A stretch of DNA of 64,000 nt from Sphingomonas xanthus (GTDB lineage Bacteria; Pseudomonadota; Alphaproteobacteria; Sphingomonadales; Sphingomonadaceae): the NCBI RefSeq assembly GCF_007998985.1, contig NZ_CP041659.1, positions 496,001 to 560,000 of the forward strand. The letters run 5' to 3'. The notes under the pieces were generated by a model, which did no database searches, was not told the origin of the DNA, and saw only the letters and a program-made list of their open reading frames with translations. This document shows positions 1 to 8,460 of this stretch, piece after piece; position 1 is the first letter of the stretch, and each line of letters opens with the position of its first letter. Both the position numbers and the translations under genes were made by a program.

Positions 1-188
1 CCGACGATCTCGCTATGGGCATGCTGCGAAATCTGCCGCACCAGCGTCTTGCGATAGGCGTCCGGCATCCAGTCCTTGGGCTCGATAAATTCGTCCGCGG
101 CGACCCGCGCCTCGAACGCCGCGACCAGGTCGGAATCCTCGACCGTCTCGATCGGCTTGACGTTCTTGCTCATCTCGGTGGTGTACAT
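1..188 (-). CDS. paaA: 1,2-phenylacetyl-CoA epoxidase subunit PaaA (5' part only)
   Basis: Only the first ~62 codons are in the window; the gene continues past the left edge. The reverse-strand translation contains [18 protein letters not shown] followed by [10 protein letters not shown], the highly conserved N-terminus of PaaA, the diiron catalytic subunit of the PaaABCE monooxygenase that epoxidises the ring of phenylacetyl-CoA in the cytoplasm. ATG at 188 and ATG at 173 are both in frame; the conserved region begins downstream of both, so the exact start is uncertain. paaG and paaZ, which act on its product, lie 0.7-2 kb away on the other strand. Confidence 0.85.
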   Translation of the reverse strand, partial: MYTTEMSKNVKPIETVEDSDLVAAFEARVAADEFIEPKDWMPDAYRKTLVRQISQHAHSEIV

Positions 189-232
189 GAGTCCGATGTA
201 GCGATTTCGGGGCCGCGCTTCAAACTCGGCCG

Positions 233-742
233 CTATTGATTGTCGACGGTAATCTCGACTGTGCCGCTATAGAGCCCGTCGGTGGCGTTGGCCGGCACGG
301 AAATCGACCCTCCGACGTTGAAGTCCAAGCCGGGAGCACCCGAATTGGTGAGGGTGATGCTGGTTGGCGCGGACGGGGTGAAACGCAGCGTCCTGCCATC
401 CGCGGCATTGACGAGGTCCGAGGCCATGGCGGAAATTCGCACGACCTGCTTGTTCGTGCCCTGGACGTTGAAGATCGCCGGCAGCGCCGCCCCGGTGCAG
501 GTCACGCTTGCCGGACAGCTGCGCACTCCGCCCTGGCTGAGCGTGACGGTCGCCGGACCGGTCATCCCCGCAGACAGCAGTATCGTCCCGAAGTCGAGGT
601 CCCGCCTGGCCGTAAACTGGAGCGGCTTCACCACATTGGCGGTGACCTGGGCATTGATCACTGCGGCATCGGCGCCAGTCGGCGGCGCGGCGAACAGCGC
701 TGCGGCGGTCAACAGGGTGGCAAGGCGCGGTGAAGGCATCAT
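233..742 (-). CDS. DUF4402 domain protein, secreted
   Basis: A 169-residue protein with a signal peptide (residues 1-26, ending ADA) and a beta-rich domain with the usual DUF4402 elements: an N-terminal [20 protein letters not shown] stretch, TVTLSQGG in the middle and a C-terminal [14 protein letters not shown] end. Members are small exported proteins of alphaproteobacteria, thought by analogy to be surface or fimbria-like, with no firm function. Two in-frame ATGs (742, 739) are possible starts. It lies between paaA and paaG without obvious metabolic connection. Confidence 0.8.
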   Translation of the reverse strand: MMPSPRLATLLTAAALFAAPPTGADAAVINAQVTANVVKPLQFTARRDLDFGTILLSAGMTGPATVTLSQGGVRSCPASVTCTGAALPAIFNVQGTNKQVVRISAMASDLVNAADGRTLRFTPSAPTSITLTNSGAPGLDFNVGGSISVPANATDGLYSGTVEITVDNQ

Positions 743-850
743 GGTCCAGCCCGAAGCCCTAGGCAGACGAGGTGAAAAAGGCGTTAACCAGCCGGTCCGC
801 GCTTGCTTGGCCCCCGCCTCTTGCTAACAGCGACCCGATAGGAGAGCGGC

Positions 851-1630
851 ATGACATACCAGTGCATCACCAGCGAGCGGACCGACCATGTCCTCCGCAT
901 CACCTTGAACCGGCCGGACCGGCTCAACAGCTTCACTCGCGCGATGCATGCCGAACTGCGCGACGCGCTCGCCGACCTCGGCGATGCGCGAGTGGTGGTG
1001 CTGACCGGCGCCGGCCGCGGATTTTGCGCCGGGCAGGACCTTAACGACCGGGCCGCTGCGCCCGGCGAAGCGGTCGATCTTGGCGAGACGGTCGAGGAAA
1101 GCTGGAATCCGCTGATCCGCACCCTGGCCGAAATTCCTCAGCCGGTCATCGCCCGGGTCAACGGCGTCGCCGCCGGCGCTGGGGCCAATATCGCGCTGGC
1201 CTGCGACATCGTCATTGCCGCCCGCTCGGCAAAGTTCATCCAGAGCTTTTCCGCGCTCGGCCTGATCCCCGACAGCGGCGGAAGCTGGCACCTTCCGCGC
1301 CTCGTCGGCCAAGCCCGAGCGCTAGGCCTGGCACTGACCGGGGAGCCACTTCCCGCCGAGCGCGCCGCCGAGTGGGGAATGATCTGGAAAGCGGTCGACG
1401 ACGACGGGCTCGATAGCGAAGTCGATGCGCTGGCAAGCAAGCTTTCGGCCCTTCCGCCGCTCGGCCTGGCAGCGATCAAGCAAATCGTCCGCACCAGCTG
1501 GTCGCGCCCGCTCGACGCGGAACTCGACCTGCAGCGGGACGAAATGCGCCGGCTTGGCTTTACCCACGACTATCGCGAAGGCGTCGCGGCCTTCCTTGAA
1601 AAGCGCGCCGCCCGATTTGAGGGGCGCTAG
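851..1630 (+). CDS. paaG: 2-(1,2-epoxy-1,2-dihydrophenyl)acetyl-CoA isomerase PaaG
   Basis: A 259-residue crotonase-superfamily enzyme. It carries the oxyanion-hole segments GAGRGFCAGQDLNDR (about residues 52-66) and NGVAAGAGANIALACD, and the PaaG-like FSALGLIPDSGGSWHLPRL. PaaG isomerises the ring-epoxide to oxepin-CoA and later a double bond in phenylacetate breakdown. A GGAGAG ribosome site precedes ATG 851. The neighbouring paaA and paaZ support the paa assignment over a generic enoyl-CoA hydratase. Its TAG stop overlaps the stop of the convergent PilZ gene in a CTAG shared by both strands. Confidence 0.87.
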   Translation: MTYQCITSERTDHVLRITLNRPDRLNSFTRAMHAELRDALADLGDARVVVLTGAGRGFCAGQDLNDRAAAPGEAVDLGETVEESWNPLIRTLAEIPQPVIARVNGVAAGAGANIALACDIVIAARSAKFIQSFSALGLIPDSGGSWHLPRLVGQARALGLALTGEPLPAERAAEWGMIWKAVDDDGLDSEVDALASKLSALPPLGLAAIKQIVRTSWSRPLDAELDLQRDEMRRLGFTHDYREGVAAFLEKRAARFEGR

Positions 1631-2097
1631 TTCAGCGCCGTTCCAACCGCCGCCAGCGGTCGCGCAAGCACCTCGCCGACCGTGCCAAAACTCAGGAGGG
1701 CCGCTGCCAGGCCCGCGCTCGCGACGACGATAAATTCCAACGCCTGCCCCCAACGGCGGCTGGCGCCCGCGCGATCATCGGCCCGCGGCCTTGCCCGCCG
1801 GTCGAGCACCGGCGGGCCATCGGCCGCCGCGGCCTGGCTCATCAGCCGGTCGGGGCATACCGGGTCCTGGGTACGGATCCCGAAACGGTCCGTATTGGAC
1901 CAGACAACCCTGGCAACGACAATGTGCGGACCACGGCGGATCTCAAGGTAGGTACCTTGCGGCGGCGCGGCCGCCGATCGCAGTAGCATCCCGCGCGACG
2001 AAATGTTGAGGATGCTGGCATCGCTCCACGAGGCGCCGACCCGCATTCGCGCTGGTACCAGCACTTTTCGCCGAGGCTCCCTGTTACGCAACGCCAC
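1627..2097 (-). CDS. PilZ domain protein with C-terminal membrane segment
   Basis: A 156-residue protein. Residues ~5-75 form a PilZ domain: a basic NREPRRKVLVPARM start and the ILNISSRGML turn matching the (D/N)xSxxG motif that binds c-di-GMP. The residue 80-120 region is a charged linker, and residues ~122-150 are hydrophobic, likely one membrane anchor. A role as a c-di-GMP-responsive effector is inferred from the domain; no partner is visible nearby. It is convergent with paaG and shares 4 nt with it. Confidence 0.75.
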   Translation of the reverse strand: MALRNREPRRKVLVPARMRVGASWSDASILNISSRGMLLRSAAAPPQGTYLEIRRGPHIVVARVVWSNTDRFGIRTQDPVCPDRLMSQAAAADGPPVLDRRARPRADDRAGASRRWGQALEFIVVASAGLAAALLSFGTVGEVLARPLAAVGTALN

Positions 2098-2238
2098 CTT
2101 CTCCTCGTCTTGAGGCCGAGGCGGAGAATGGGCGGGTCCGGTCGCCGGACGCTTAACCCAATCTCCGTAATGGATCGATTGGCCGGGGTTGCGGGCGTGG
2201 CGGCGAACGGGCTAGCGGCAAGGGCAGGAGAATAGCCG

Positions 2239-4263
2239 ATGAAAACCCCGCAGCTGCTGAATTACGCCCGTGACCAATGGCTTCCCGGGGACCCCGGCTC
2301 GCTTAGCCCGATCAACTCGGCGATCGACGGCAGCCCGGTGGCGACCACCGGTTCAGGCGGGATCGAATTCGGCGCGATGCTGCGCTACGCGCGCGAAATC
2401 GGCGGGCCGGCGCTGCGCACGCTGACATTCCATGAGCGGGCGCGGATCATCAAGGGCCTGGGGCTGGCGATTATGGCCCGCAAGGAAGAACTTTACGAGC
2501 TCAACTACCAGACCGGCGCGACGCGCAAGGATGGCTGGATCGACATCGAAGGCGGCGCCGGAACGCTGTTCAGCTTCTCCTCCAAGGGCCGCCGCGAATT
2601 GCCCGACGCCCATGTTCTGCTCGACGGGCCGGTCGAGCCGCTGAGCAAGTCTGGAAGCTTCATCGGCCAGCATATCTACACCCCGCTGCAGGGCGCGGCG
2701 GTCCATATCAACGCCTTCAACTTCCCCGTCTGGGGAATGCTGGAAAAGCTTGCGCCGACCTTGCTTGCCGGGATGCCGGCGATCGTCAAGCCGGCTAGCT
2801 CGACCGCCTATCTGTGCGAAGCCGCCTTTCGGGTGATGATAGAAAGCTGCCTTCTGCCGCCCGGCGCGGTGCAGCTGATCGTCGGCGGGGTCGGCGATCT
2901 GTTCGACCATTTGACGGGGCAGGATGTGGTCAGCTTCACGGGTTCGGCATCGACCGCGCTAAAACTTCGTTCCCACCCGGTGGTGCAGCGCGAAAGCGTC
3001 AAGTTCGTCGCCGAGCAGGACAGCCTCAACGCCTCGCTCCTCGGCCCCGACGCGGCACCGGGCACTCCGGAATTCGATCTGTTCGTCAAGGAAGTGGTCA
3101 ACGAGATGACCGTCAAGGCGGGGCAGAAATGTACTGCCATCCGCCGGGCGATGGCCCCCGTACAACATCTCGACGCGGTCGAAGCGGCGATCCGCGACCG
3201 GCTGGCGTCGGTGCGGGTCGGCGACCCGCGCGACAAGGCCAGCCGGATGGGCGCGCTGGTGTCGTGCAGCCAGCGCGACGACGTCCGGGCCCAGATCGCC
3301 AAACTGACCGCCGCCGGCGCGCGGGTGGTCGCCGGCAATCCCGACGCCAGCCCCGGGGTCGCGGGCGGCGCGTTCATGGAGCCGATTTTGCTGCGCGCCG
3401 ACAATCCGTGGGACGCCGAGGCGGTCCATGATATCGAGGCGTTCGGACCGGTTTCTACGGTCATGCCCTATTCGGGCATGGCCGACGCCATCGCGCTGGC
3501 CAATCGCGGGATGGGCAGCCTGGCACTGTCGCTGTTCACCCATTCGCCCGATGCCGCGCGCGAATTCATCCATGGCGCCGCGGCCTTCCACGGGCGGATG
3601 TTGGTCCTCAATCGCGACAATGCGGCGGAAAGCACCGGCCATGGCTCACCGCTGCCGGTGCTCGTCCACGGCGGGCCGGGCCGCGCCGGGGGCAGCGAGG
3701 AAATGGGCGGCGTTCGCGGCGTGAAACATTATATGCAGCGCACCGCGATCCAGTCGTCACCGGCAATGATCGCCGCGATCAGCGAACAATATATTCCCGG
3801 CGGGCCCAAGCATGAGATCGCCCAGCATCCCTTCCGCCGCCGCATGTCGGAACTGCGCATCGGCGACACGCTGAAGACCGGCTCGCGGACCGTGACGCTG
3901 GAGGATATCGAACATTTCGCCAATTTCACCGGCGACACCTTCTACGCGCACATGGACGAGGAGGCGGCCAAGGCCTCGCCGATCTTCGAGGGCCGGGTCG
4001 CCCACGGCTACCTCATCCTGAGCTTTGCGGCGGGCCTGTTCGTCGATCCGGACCCCGGCCCCGTGCTGGCCAATACCGGGCTTGAAGACCTCCGCTTCCT
4101 CACCCCGCTCTACCCGGGAGACAGTATGCGGGTCGAACTGTCGGTTCGCGCCATGTCGTTGAAAAGCAACGAAACCGGCGTCGTCCGCTGGGCGGTCGAA
4201 ATCTTCAACCAGGACGACGAACTGGTCGCAACCTACGACCTTCTGACGGAAAACGTTCCCTGA
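2239..4263 (+). CDS. paaZ: Oxepin-CoA hydrolase / 3-oxo-5,6-dehydrosuberyl-CoA semialdehyde dehydrogenase PaaZ
   Basis: A 674-residue fusion enzyme. Residues ~1-510 are an aldehyde dehydrogenase domain with the nucleophile Cys298 in GQKCTAIRRAM and NFPVWGMLEKLAPTLLAG. Residues ~530-674 are a MaoC-type hot-dog hydratase domain (FTGDTFYAHMDEEAAK, then GRVAHGYLILS). In the phenylacetate pathway the hydratase domain opens the oxepin-CoA ring and the dehydrogenase oxidises the resulting semialdehyde with NADP+. Length and domain order match full-length bifunctional PaaZ. The start is supported by AGGAGA 9 nt upstream. Confidence 0.93.
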   Translation: MKTPQLLNYARDQWLPGDPGSLSPINSAIDGSPVATTGSGGIEFGAMLRYAREIGGPALRTLTFHERARIIKGLGLAIMARKEELYELNYQTGATRKDGWIDIEGGAGTLFSFSSKGRRELPDAHVLLDGPVEPLSKSGSFIGQHIYTPLQGAAVHINAFNFPVWGMLEKLAPTLLAGMPAIVKPASSTAYLCEAAFRVMIESCLLPPGAVQLIVGGVGDLFDHLTGQDVVSFTGSASTALKLRSHPVVQRESVKFVAEQDSLNASLLGPDAAPGTPEFDLFVKEVVNEMTVKAGQKCTAIRRAMAPVQHLDAVEAAIRDRLASVRVGDPRDKASRMGALVSCSQRDDVRAQIAKLTAAGARVVAGNPDASPGVAGGAFMEPILLRADNPWDAEAVHDIEAFGPVSTVMPYSGMADAIALANRGMGSLALSLFTHSPDAAREFIHGAAAFHGRMLVLNRDNAAESTGHGSPLPVLVHGGPGRAGGSEEMGGVRGVKHYMQRTAIQSSPAMIAAISEQYIPGGPKHEIAQHPFRRRMSELRIGDTLKTGSRTVTLEDIEHFANFTGDTFYAHMDEEAAKASPIFEGRVAHGYLILSFAAGLFVDPDPGPVLANTGLEDLRFLTPLYPGDSMRVELSVRAMSLKSNETGVVRWAVEIFNQDDELVATYDLLTENVP

Positions 4264-4268
4264 TCGTC

Positions 4269-4294
4269 GGAACGCCCCCACACCGCGGTTCGTT
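4269..4294 (+). promoter_or_regulatory. Candidate EcfG (general stress) promoter of the CBS-domain gene
   Basis: GGAAC at 4269-4273, 17 nt, then CGTT at 4291-4294, an exact match to the ECF15/EcfG consensus GGAAC-N16/17-CGTT of alphaproteobacteria. The predicted transcript start is near 4301, 24 nt before the CBS-protein ATG, which has an AAGGAGG ribosome site. Assigned from the pattern only. Confidence 0.55.
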
Positions 4295-4324
4295 GAACCC
4301 GCGAACCAAAAAGGAGGGCATCCG

Positions 4325-4753
4325 ATGAAAATCAGCGAAGTGATGACGACCGAAATCGAAAAGGTGACGGCCGACCAGACCGCGCGTGAAGCCGCCCAGT
4401 TCATGCTTCGGGCCGACACCGGCTCGATCCCGGTGTGCGAGGGCGACAAGGTCATCGGCATGGTCACCGACCGCGACATCGCGGTGCGCGGAGTGGCCGA
4501 AGGCCGGGGCCCCGATACGCCGATCAGCGACCTGATGAGCGATGGAATCATCTGCGCCCATGAGGACGACGACCTGGCATCGGTCGCCAAGCGGATGAGC
4601 GACGAGCAGGTGCGCCGCCTTCCGGTGGTCGATTCGGACCAGAAGCTGGTCGGGATGGTCAGCCTTGGCGACCTGTCGCGCGAGACCGGCGGCGAAATCG
4701 CCCATTTCGCGCTTGATGGGGTCAGCGCGCCCGGCGGCGATCACCAGCAATAA
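4325..4753 (+). CDS. CBS domain-pair protein
   Basis: A 142-residue soluble protein made of two tandem CBS motifs (about residues 5-60 and 70-130), each with the typical GMVTDRDIAVR or GMVSLGDLSRE end. Stand-alone Bateman modules bind adenine nucleotides and are often stress-induced in alphaproteobacteria; the target here is unknown. A strong AAGGAGG ribosome site precedes the ATG. An EcfG-like promoter lies directly upstream, which suggests general-stress control. A hairpin downstream separates it from the convergent ATP synthase operon. Confidence 0.85.
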   Translation: MKISEVMTTEIEKVTADQTAREAAQFMLRADTGSIPVCEGDKVIGMVTDRDIAVRGVAEGRGPDTPISDLMSDGIICAHEDDDLASVAKRMSDEQVRRLPVVDSDQKLVGMVSLGDLSRETGGEIAHFALDGVSAPGGDHQQ

Positions 4754-4780
4754 GCGCGGCGCGCAGCCAAAGACGAAACG

Positions 4781-4798
4781 ATCCCGCTTTCGCGGGAT
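4781..4798. terminator. Hairpin between convergent CBS gene and atp operon
   Basis: Perfect 7-bp stem ATCCCGC/GCGGGAT with a TTTC loop, 27 nt after the CBS stop and 30 nt after the atpF stop. T-rich tracts on both sides are short, so it may be a weak bidirectional terminator. Confidence 0.5.
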
Positions 4799-4827
4799 TG
4801 CTTCGCTAGCACGGCATCAGTTGGGAA

Positions 4828-5370
4828 TCAGGCGTTAAGGCCGGCAATGGCGCTGTCGATGAGCGCCTTGTCCGCCTTGGCGTCGCCGCACTCGGCGATC
4901 AGCTTGGCAGCTGCGGCCGTCGCTGCATTGGCGGCGGTGGCGCGAAGCGCGTCGATCGCCGCGCGTTCCTCGGCGGCAATCTTGGCTTCGGCCATCGCCT
5001 TGCGTCGCTCGACCAGGGCTTCGGCGTCCTGCGCGGCCTTGGCGATGATCGCCTCGGCTTCGCCCTCGGCGCGCTTCAGCATCGCCTTGGCTTCCTTGCC
5101 CGCGGCCTTGGCCTTGGCTTCATATTCGGACCGGAGCGCCTCGGCGTCCTTGCGCAGGGCTTCAGCCTCCGCGAGCTGTTCGCGGATTGCCGCGATCTTC
5201 TTGTCGAGGCTCTTGCCGATCGCGGCCGGGACCTTCTTGGCGATCATCAGGCCGATCACCAGGGCCATCGCCAGCGCGACGATCACCGAGGCATTGAAAA
5301 TGCCCAGAATCGCCGGCTCGACATGTTCTACGCCGCCTGGCACTTCGCTGTGAGTGGTGGGCTCAGCCAT
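4828..5370 (-). CDS. atpF: F0F1 ATP synthase subunit b
   Basis: A 180-residue protein with one N-terminal membrane helix (about residues 24-44, ASVIVALAMALVIGLMI) followed by a long charged, alanine-rich coiled coil, the peripheral-stalk subunit linking F0 to F1. The open frame extends much further upstream, but that part is a frame shadow of the b' gene; ATG 5370 gives a normal b-subunit N-terminus. It overlaps the 3' end of the b' gene by 8 nt, implying translational coupling. It is last in the F0 operon. Confidence 0.88.
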   Translation of the reverse strand: MAEPTTHSEVPGGVEHVEPAILGIFNASVIVALAMALVIGLMIAKKVPAAIGKSLDKKIAAIREQLAEAEALRKDAEALRSEYEAKAKAAGKEAKAMLKRAEGEAEAIIAKAAQDAEALVERRKAMAEAKIAAEERAAIDALRATAANAATAAAAKLIAECGDAKADKALIDSAIAGLNA

Positions 5371-5857
5371 GGGCCAATTCCTTCTTGACCGCGGCGCGGG
5401 CGGCGTCGGCCTCAATTTCGATCCCGGCAACGCGACTGGCGACTGACTGGGCCGCTTCGGCGGCAATCGTTTCGATCTCGGCCAGCGCGGCGGCGCGGGC
5501 CTCGGCCACCTTTGCGGTTGCCTTGTCGATCTTGGCGGCAAGCGCCTTGTCCGCCTTGGCCACCGACTTCTCGGTTGCCTTGGCGGCACTGGCCTTGGCC
5601 TCGGCGGCGAGCTTGGCCGCTTCAGCGCGGCTCTTGTCCATCGCCGCGCGATATTCGTCCTCAAGGGCGTCGGCCGTAGCCCGCGCCCCTTCGGCAGCCT
5701 TGAGGTCGGCCGCGATCTTCGCATCGCGCGCGTCCACCGTCGACTGGATCTTCGGAAGCATCCCGTAGCCGATGACGACGAGGATAGCGCCGAAGAAGAC
5801 CAGCAGCCAGAACAGCTGCGATGCGTAGATTTCGCCGATCTGGGCGATCTGCGGCAT
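5363..5857 (-). CDS. atpF': F0F1 ATP synthase subunit b'
   Basis: A 164-residue protein that begins MPQIAQIGEIYASQLFWLLV, the typical b' start, then one membrane helix (about residues 10-32) and an alanine/lysine-rich coiled coil. Alphaproteobacteria and phototrophs use a b/b' heterodimer as the peripheral stalk instead of a b2 homodimer; having both genes side by side is the usual arrangement. Sometimes annotated atpG or atpF2. Confidence 0.87.
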   Translation of the reverse strand: MPQIAQIGEIYASQLFWLLVFFGAILVVIGYGMLPKIQSTVDARDAKIAADLKAAEGARATADALEDEYRAAMDKSRAEAAKLAAEAKASAAKATEKSVAKADKALAAKIDKATAKVAEARAAALAEIETIAAEAAQSVASRVAGIEIEADAARAAVKKELAHG

Positions 5858-5885
5858 GGCCGACCCCTTGGGCTAGTAGGTTAAG

Positions 5886-6113
5886 TTAGGCGACGAACAG
5901 CAGAATCATCGCAACGACGAACGCCAGCAGGCCGAGAAGTTCGGCAGCGGCGAAGCCGATGAACAGGCGGCCCTGCTGGCCGTCGGCGGCGGCCGGGTTA
6001 CGCAGCGCGCTTTCGAGGAACGAGCCGAAAACGTTGCCCACGCCGATCGCGGCCATGCCAACGCCGATCGCGGCGAGACCGGCACCCAGAAGCTTCGCAG
6101 CAGTCGCGTCCAT
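5886..6113 (-). CDS. atpE: F0F1 ATP synthase subunit c
   Basis: A 75-residue two-helix proteolipid. The N-terminal helix has the GVGMAAIGVG glycine pattern, the polar loop is LRNP (residues 37-40), and the proton-carrying carboxylate is Glu58 in FAAAELLGLLAF. It forms the rotor ring in the inner membrane. Length and motifs are typical of alphaproteobacterial c subunits. Confidence 0.94.
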   Translation of the reverse strand: MDATAAKLLGAGLAAIGVGMAAIGVGNVFGSFLESALRNPAAADGQQGRLFIGFAAAELLGLLAFVVAMILLFVA

Positions 6114-6145
6114 ATTGAGTACTCCCTTGGAAAAACGTTGTTAGA

Positions 6146-6931
6146 TCAGTGAAGATTGATCGCGTCGTTGAGATACAGCGACGTGAGCAAGGCGAAAACA
6201 TAGGCCTGAATCGCCGCGACCAGCAGTTCGAGCAGCGTGATGCCGAGCATCAGCGCGAAGCTTGGAAGCGAGACGATGAGGGCGGTCCCGACGCCTGCGT
6301 TGGCGCCATTGATGACGAAGCCGGCAAGCACCTTGAGCAGGATGTGGCCCGCGGTCATCGCCACGAACAGCCGCAGCGCGAGGCTGAAAGGACGGACTAG
6401 GAAGCTCATCAGCTCCACAACGAAAATCAGCGGCACCATGACCGGCGGAGTCCCGTGGGGGACGAACAGGGAGAAGAAGTGCAGCCCATGCTTGGCGAAG
6501 CCGACAATCAGCACGATCGCGAAGCTGACGATCGCCAGCACGCCGGTGATCGTCAGGTGGCTGGTAACGGTGAAGGCATGCACGCCGAACAGCGCCGTCG
6601 GCAGCATGCCGAGCACGTTGGCGAACAGGATGAACATGAACAGCGAGAAGACATAAGGCGTGAACTTGCGGCCGGCCGGACCGATATTAGTGTCCATCAT
6701 GTCGGTGATGAAGCCGGTGAAGCCTTCAACCGCCATCTGCCAGCGGCCAGGCACGAGCTCCCGCTTCATGCCGAGCATCATGAAGGCCCAAAGCGCAAGG
6801 AAGGTCACCGCCATCCACATGGCGGAATTGGTGAAGGCAATATTATAGCCCGCGACCTGCCAGTCCTGCCCGAACATGGGCTGGACCAGGAACTGGTGCA
6901 TCGGATCGATCTTGCCCGATTCTGACGCCAC
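6146..6931 (-). CDS. atpB: F0F1 ATP synthase subunit a
   Basis: A 261-residue polytopic membrane protein. The essential arginine is Arg187 in FSLALRLFVAMTAGH, facing the c-ring carboxylate; the last helices end in AIQAYVFALLTSLYLNDAIN, the conserved C-terminus. It forms the proton half-channels. It sits between atpI and atpE, 32 nt before atpE, in the standard order. Confidence 0.95.
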   Translation of the reverse strand: MASESGKIDPMHQFLVQPMFGQDWQVAGYNIAFTNSAMWMAVTFLALWAFMMLGMKRELVPGRWQMAVEGFTGFITDMMDTNIGPAGRKFTPYVFSLFMFILFANVLGMLPTALFGVHAFTVTSHLTITGVLAIVSFAIVLIVGFAKHGLHFFSLFVPHGTPPVMVPLIFVVELMSFLVRPFSLALRLFVAMTAGHILLKVLAGFVINGANAGVGTALIVSLPSFALMLGITLLELLVAAIQAYVFALLTSLYLNDAINLH

Positions 6932-6968
6932 GTTTCTTCTCGCCTTCTAGACCAAACGCCCGGCCGTC

Positions 6969-7283
6969 CTATGGACGCCGGTTCGCCAACTTGATGATGC
7001 TCCAAAAGCCGCCGACGGTGCCGAGCACCAGGCCGACGACGAGGAGCAGATGCCCAGTGCCGAATGCCTTGTCGAGCACCCAGCCGATCAGCGCACCGCC
7101 CATCAGCCCGCCGAGCAGATAGGACAGCACCCGGTTGCCGAGCTGCTCATTGGCATCGGCCTTGGGCGCCTGTCCGGTCCGCTCCGCCTCCTTGGCCTGC
7201 GCGCGCCCGAGCCGCTCTTCGAGCGAATCGAGCCGTGCGTCCTGTGGAGACTTCGGGGCCTGCCCGGGTTCATCTTCCATCAT
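6969..7283 (-). CDS. atpI: AtpI-family ATP synthase assembly protein
   Basis: About 104 residues. The N-terminal third is hydrophilic; the C-terminal part has two membrane helices (VLSYLLGGLMGGALIGWVLD and HLLLVVGLVLGTVGGFWSII), the AtpI/AtpQ pattern. AtpI helps assemble the c ring and may bind Mg2+. ATG 7283 was chosen because GGGAG lies 8 nt upstream; the open frame continues 9 codons further without a better ribosome site. First gene of the F0 operon. Confidence 0.82.
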   Translation of the reverse strand: MMEDEPGQAPKSPQDARLDSLEERLGRAQAKEAERTGQAPKADANEQLGNRVLSYLLGGLMGGALIGWVLDKAFGTGHLLLVVGLVLGTVGGFWSIIKLANRRP

Positions 7284-7455
7284 GTCCCGTCTCCCGCAGC
7301 TAAGCGCCACCCTCTTCGGAATAAGGTCCTGGAGGGCTTAGGAACATGGCGGTCGACAAGCCCGCCAAGGCGCGGCCCCTTTATGAAGCGGCATGACATT
7401 AGTCAACCGCGCCGGGTCACGCTTGGCCGCATCGCGCGGGCATGGCATCGTCGGT

Positions 7456-7635
7456 ATGGTGAAAGCCGTGACGCTCTGCTGCGCGGCGGCGCTGGCCGCC
7501 TGCTCCCTCTCAAGGCCGGTGCCGACTGAGCCCAGGGCGGCTGCGCTTGCCGGACCCGACACGTTGCCGCCGAGCGCGCCGGCGTCCTTCACCCGAGACC
7601 TCGAGAACGAGCTCATAAACTTTCATTTCGCCTAG
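7456..7635 (+). CDS. Possible small lipoprotein
   Basis: A 59-residue frame with a plausible lipoprotein signal: a short basic start (MVK), a hydrophobic run and LAAC (Cys16), followed by a proline/alanine-rich tail. No homologue is recognised and the ribosome site is weak. The surrounding 7284-7841 stretch, between the atpI start and the ydbL end, holds no other convincing gene; a TTG-start frame at 7645-7875 is antisense to ydbL at its end and has no recognisable features. Confidence 0.3.
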   Translation: MVKAVTLCCAAALAACSLSRPVPTEPRAAALAGPDTLPPSAPASFTRDLENELINFHFA

Positions 7636-7841
7636 CCTTCGGAATTGTCGGCGATCCCTGCATGTTCGATGACTGCCCAGCTTTGTCGCAGATCGCCATC
7701 CTTCCTACCGAGGCAACAGCAAAAGCGACTCGAAAGGCTGGTGCTGACGGGTTTCCCCTGTCTCGCCGGACCCCGGGCGGAAGGGAATTATGAGGTGGAA
7801 CCGAGGGTCGTTCCCCACCTCGTCGCCGCGCTCAGCGGCCA

Positions 7842-8231
7842 TTACCGCGATCCGTTCGGACCCGCCCAGCAATAAGTGGGGACCGGAGCGGGCTGGCCGG
7901 AAAGGCGCCGCTGCCAGGCTCGACCCGCCAAATAGGCCTCCCCGACCGCGACACGCCCCAGCAGCGTGCAGGCGGCGGTGATACCCACTTCTTCGGCGGA
8001 AACGCCCTTTCGCGCAGCAAGACCGGCGTAGAGCGAGCGCCGCTTGATGTTGACCGCCGCAACCTGCCGTCGGACCGTTTCCGATACCGGACCGGCCAGG
8101 CCGAGATAGCCATCATGGCGTTCGCCGACCTGCCCTGCGGCGCGCGCCGAGGCGATGGCCGCATAGTCCTGAGCCGGGGCTGCGGTGGGCGCCAGCGCGA
8201 TCGCCGCCAGGAGCATGATCGGCAGCCGCAT
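7842..8231 (-). CDS. ydbL: YdbL-family (DUF1318) periplasmic protein
   Basis: A 129-residue protein with a signal peptide (residues 1-20, APAQ) and the DUF1318 core: ASARAAGQVGERHDGYLG and VNIKRRSLYAGLAARKGVS. In E. coli YdbL is a periplasmic partner of the YdbH-YnbE phospholipid bridge. Its first base overlaps the last base of the YnbE gene, so the three genes are tightly coupled. The C-terminus is longer than the E. coli protein and cysteine-containing. Confidence 0.85.
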   Translation of the reverse strand: MRLPIMLLAAIALAPTAAPAQDYAAIASARAAGQVGERHDGYLGLAGPVSETVRRQVAAVNIKRRSLYAGLAARKGVSAEEVGITAACTLLGRVAVGEAYLAGRAWQRRLSGQPAPVPTYCWAGPNGSR

Positions 8232-8449
8232 CAGCGCTGCCTCGGCGGCGCACTTCCCGGGAAGGCGTCGGGATTCTGTTCGATTAGCTGTTCGACATCG
8301 CGCTGAAGCCGCACCAGCACTTCCTGCCGGATAGTGACGTTGAGGTTGATCTCAATCGGCTTGTCGGGCGTGTCGACGGTGATGCAGCCCGCCAGCGGCA
8401 GCGCGAGCGCGGCGCCGCACAGGGCATGGACGATACGGGTCGGGGTCAT
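8231..8449 (-). CDS. ynbE: YnbE-family lipoprotein
   Basis: A 72-residue lipoprotein with signal and lipobox PLAGC, then IEINLNVTIRQEVLVRLQRD, the conserved beta-strand and helix of YnbE. In E. coli YnbE is an outer-membrane lipoprotein that stacks onto YdbH to form the bridge for phospholipid transfer. ATG 8449 is preceded by GAGGAGA at a good distance; an earlier in-frame ATG at 8464 lacks this. Confidence 0.85.
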   Translation of the reverse strand: MTPTRIVHALCGAALALPLAGCITVDTPDKPIEINLNVTIRQEVLVRLQRDVEQLIEQNPDAFPGSAPPRQR

Positions 8450-8460
8450 GGGAAGTCTCC

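Noticed and set aside
5371..5724. N-terminal extension of the ATP synthase b-subunit frame
   Set aside because: The extension is Arg/Pro-rich and overlaps the b' gene out of frame; ATG 5370 gives the normal protein.
7645..7875. 76-codon frame with TTG start after the small lipoprotein candidate
   Set aside because: No ribosome site, no motif, and its end is antisense to ydbL.
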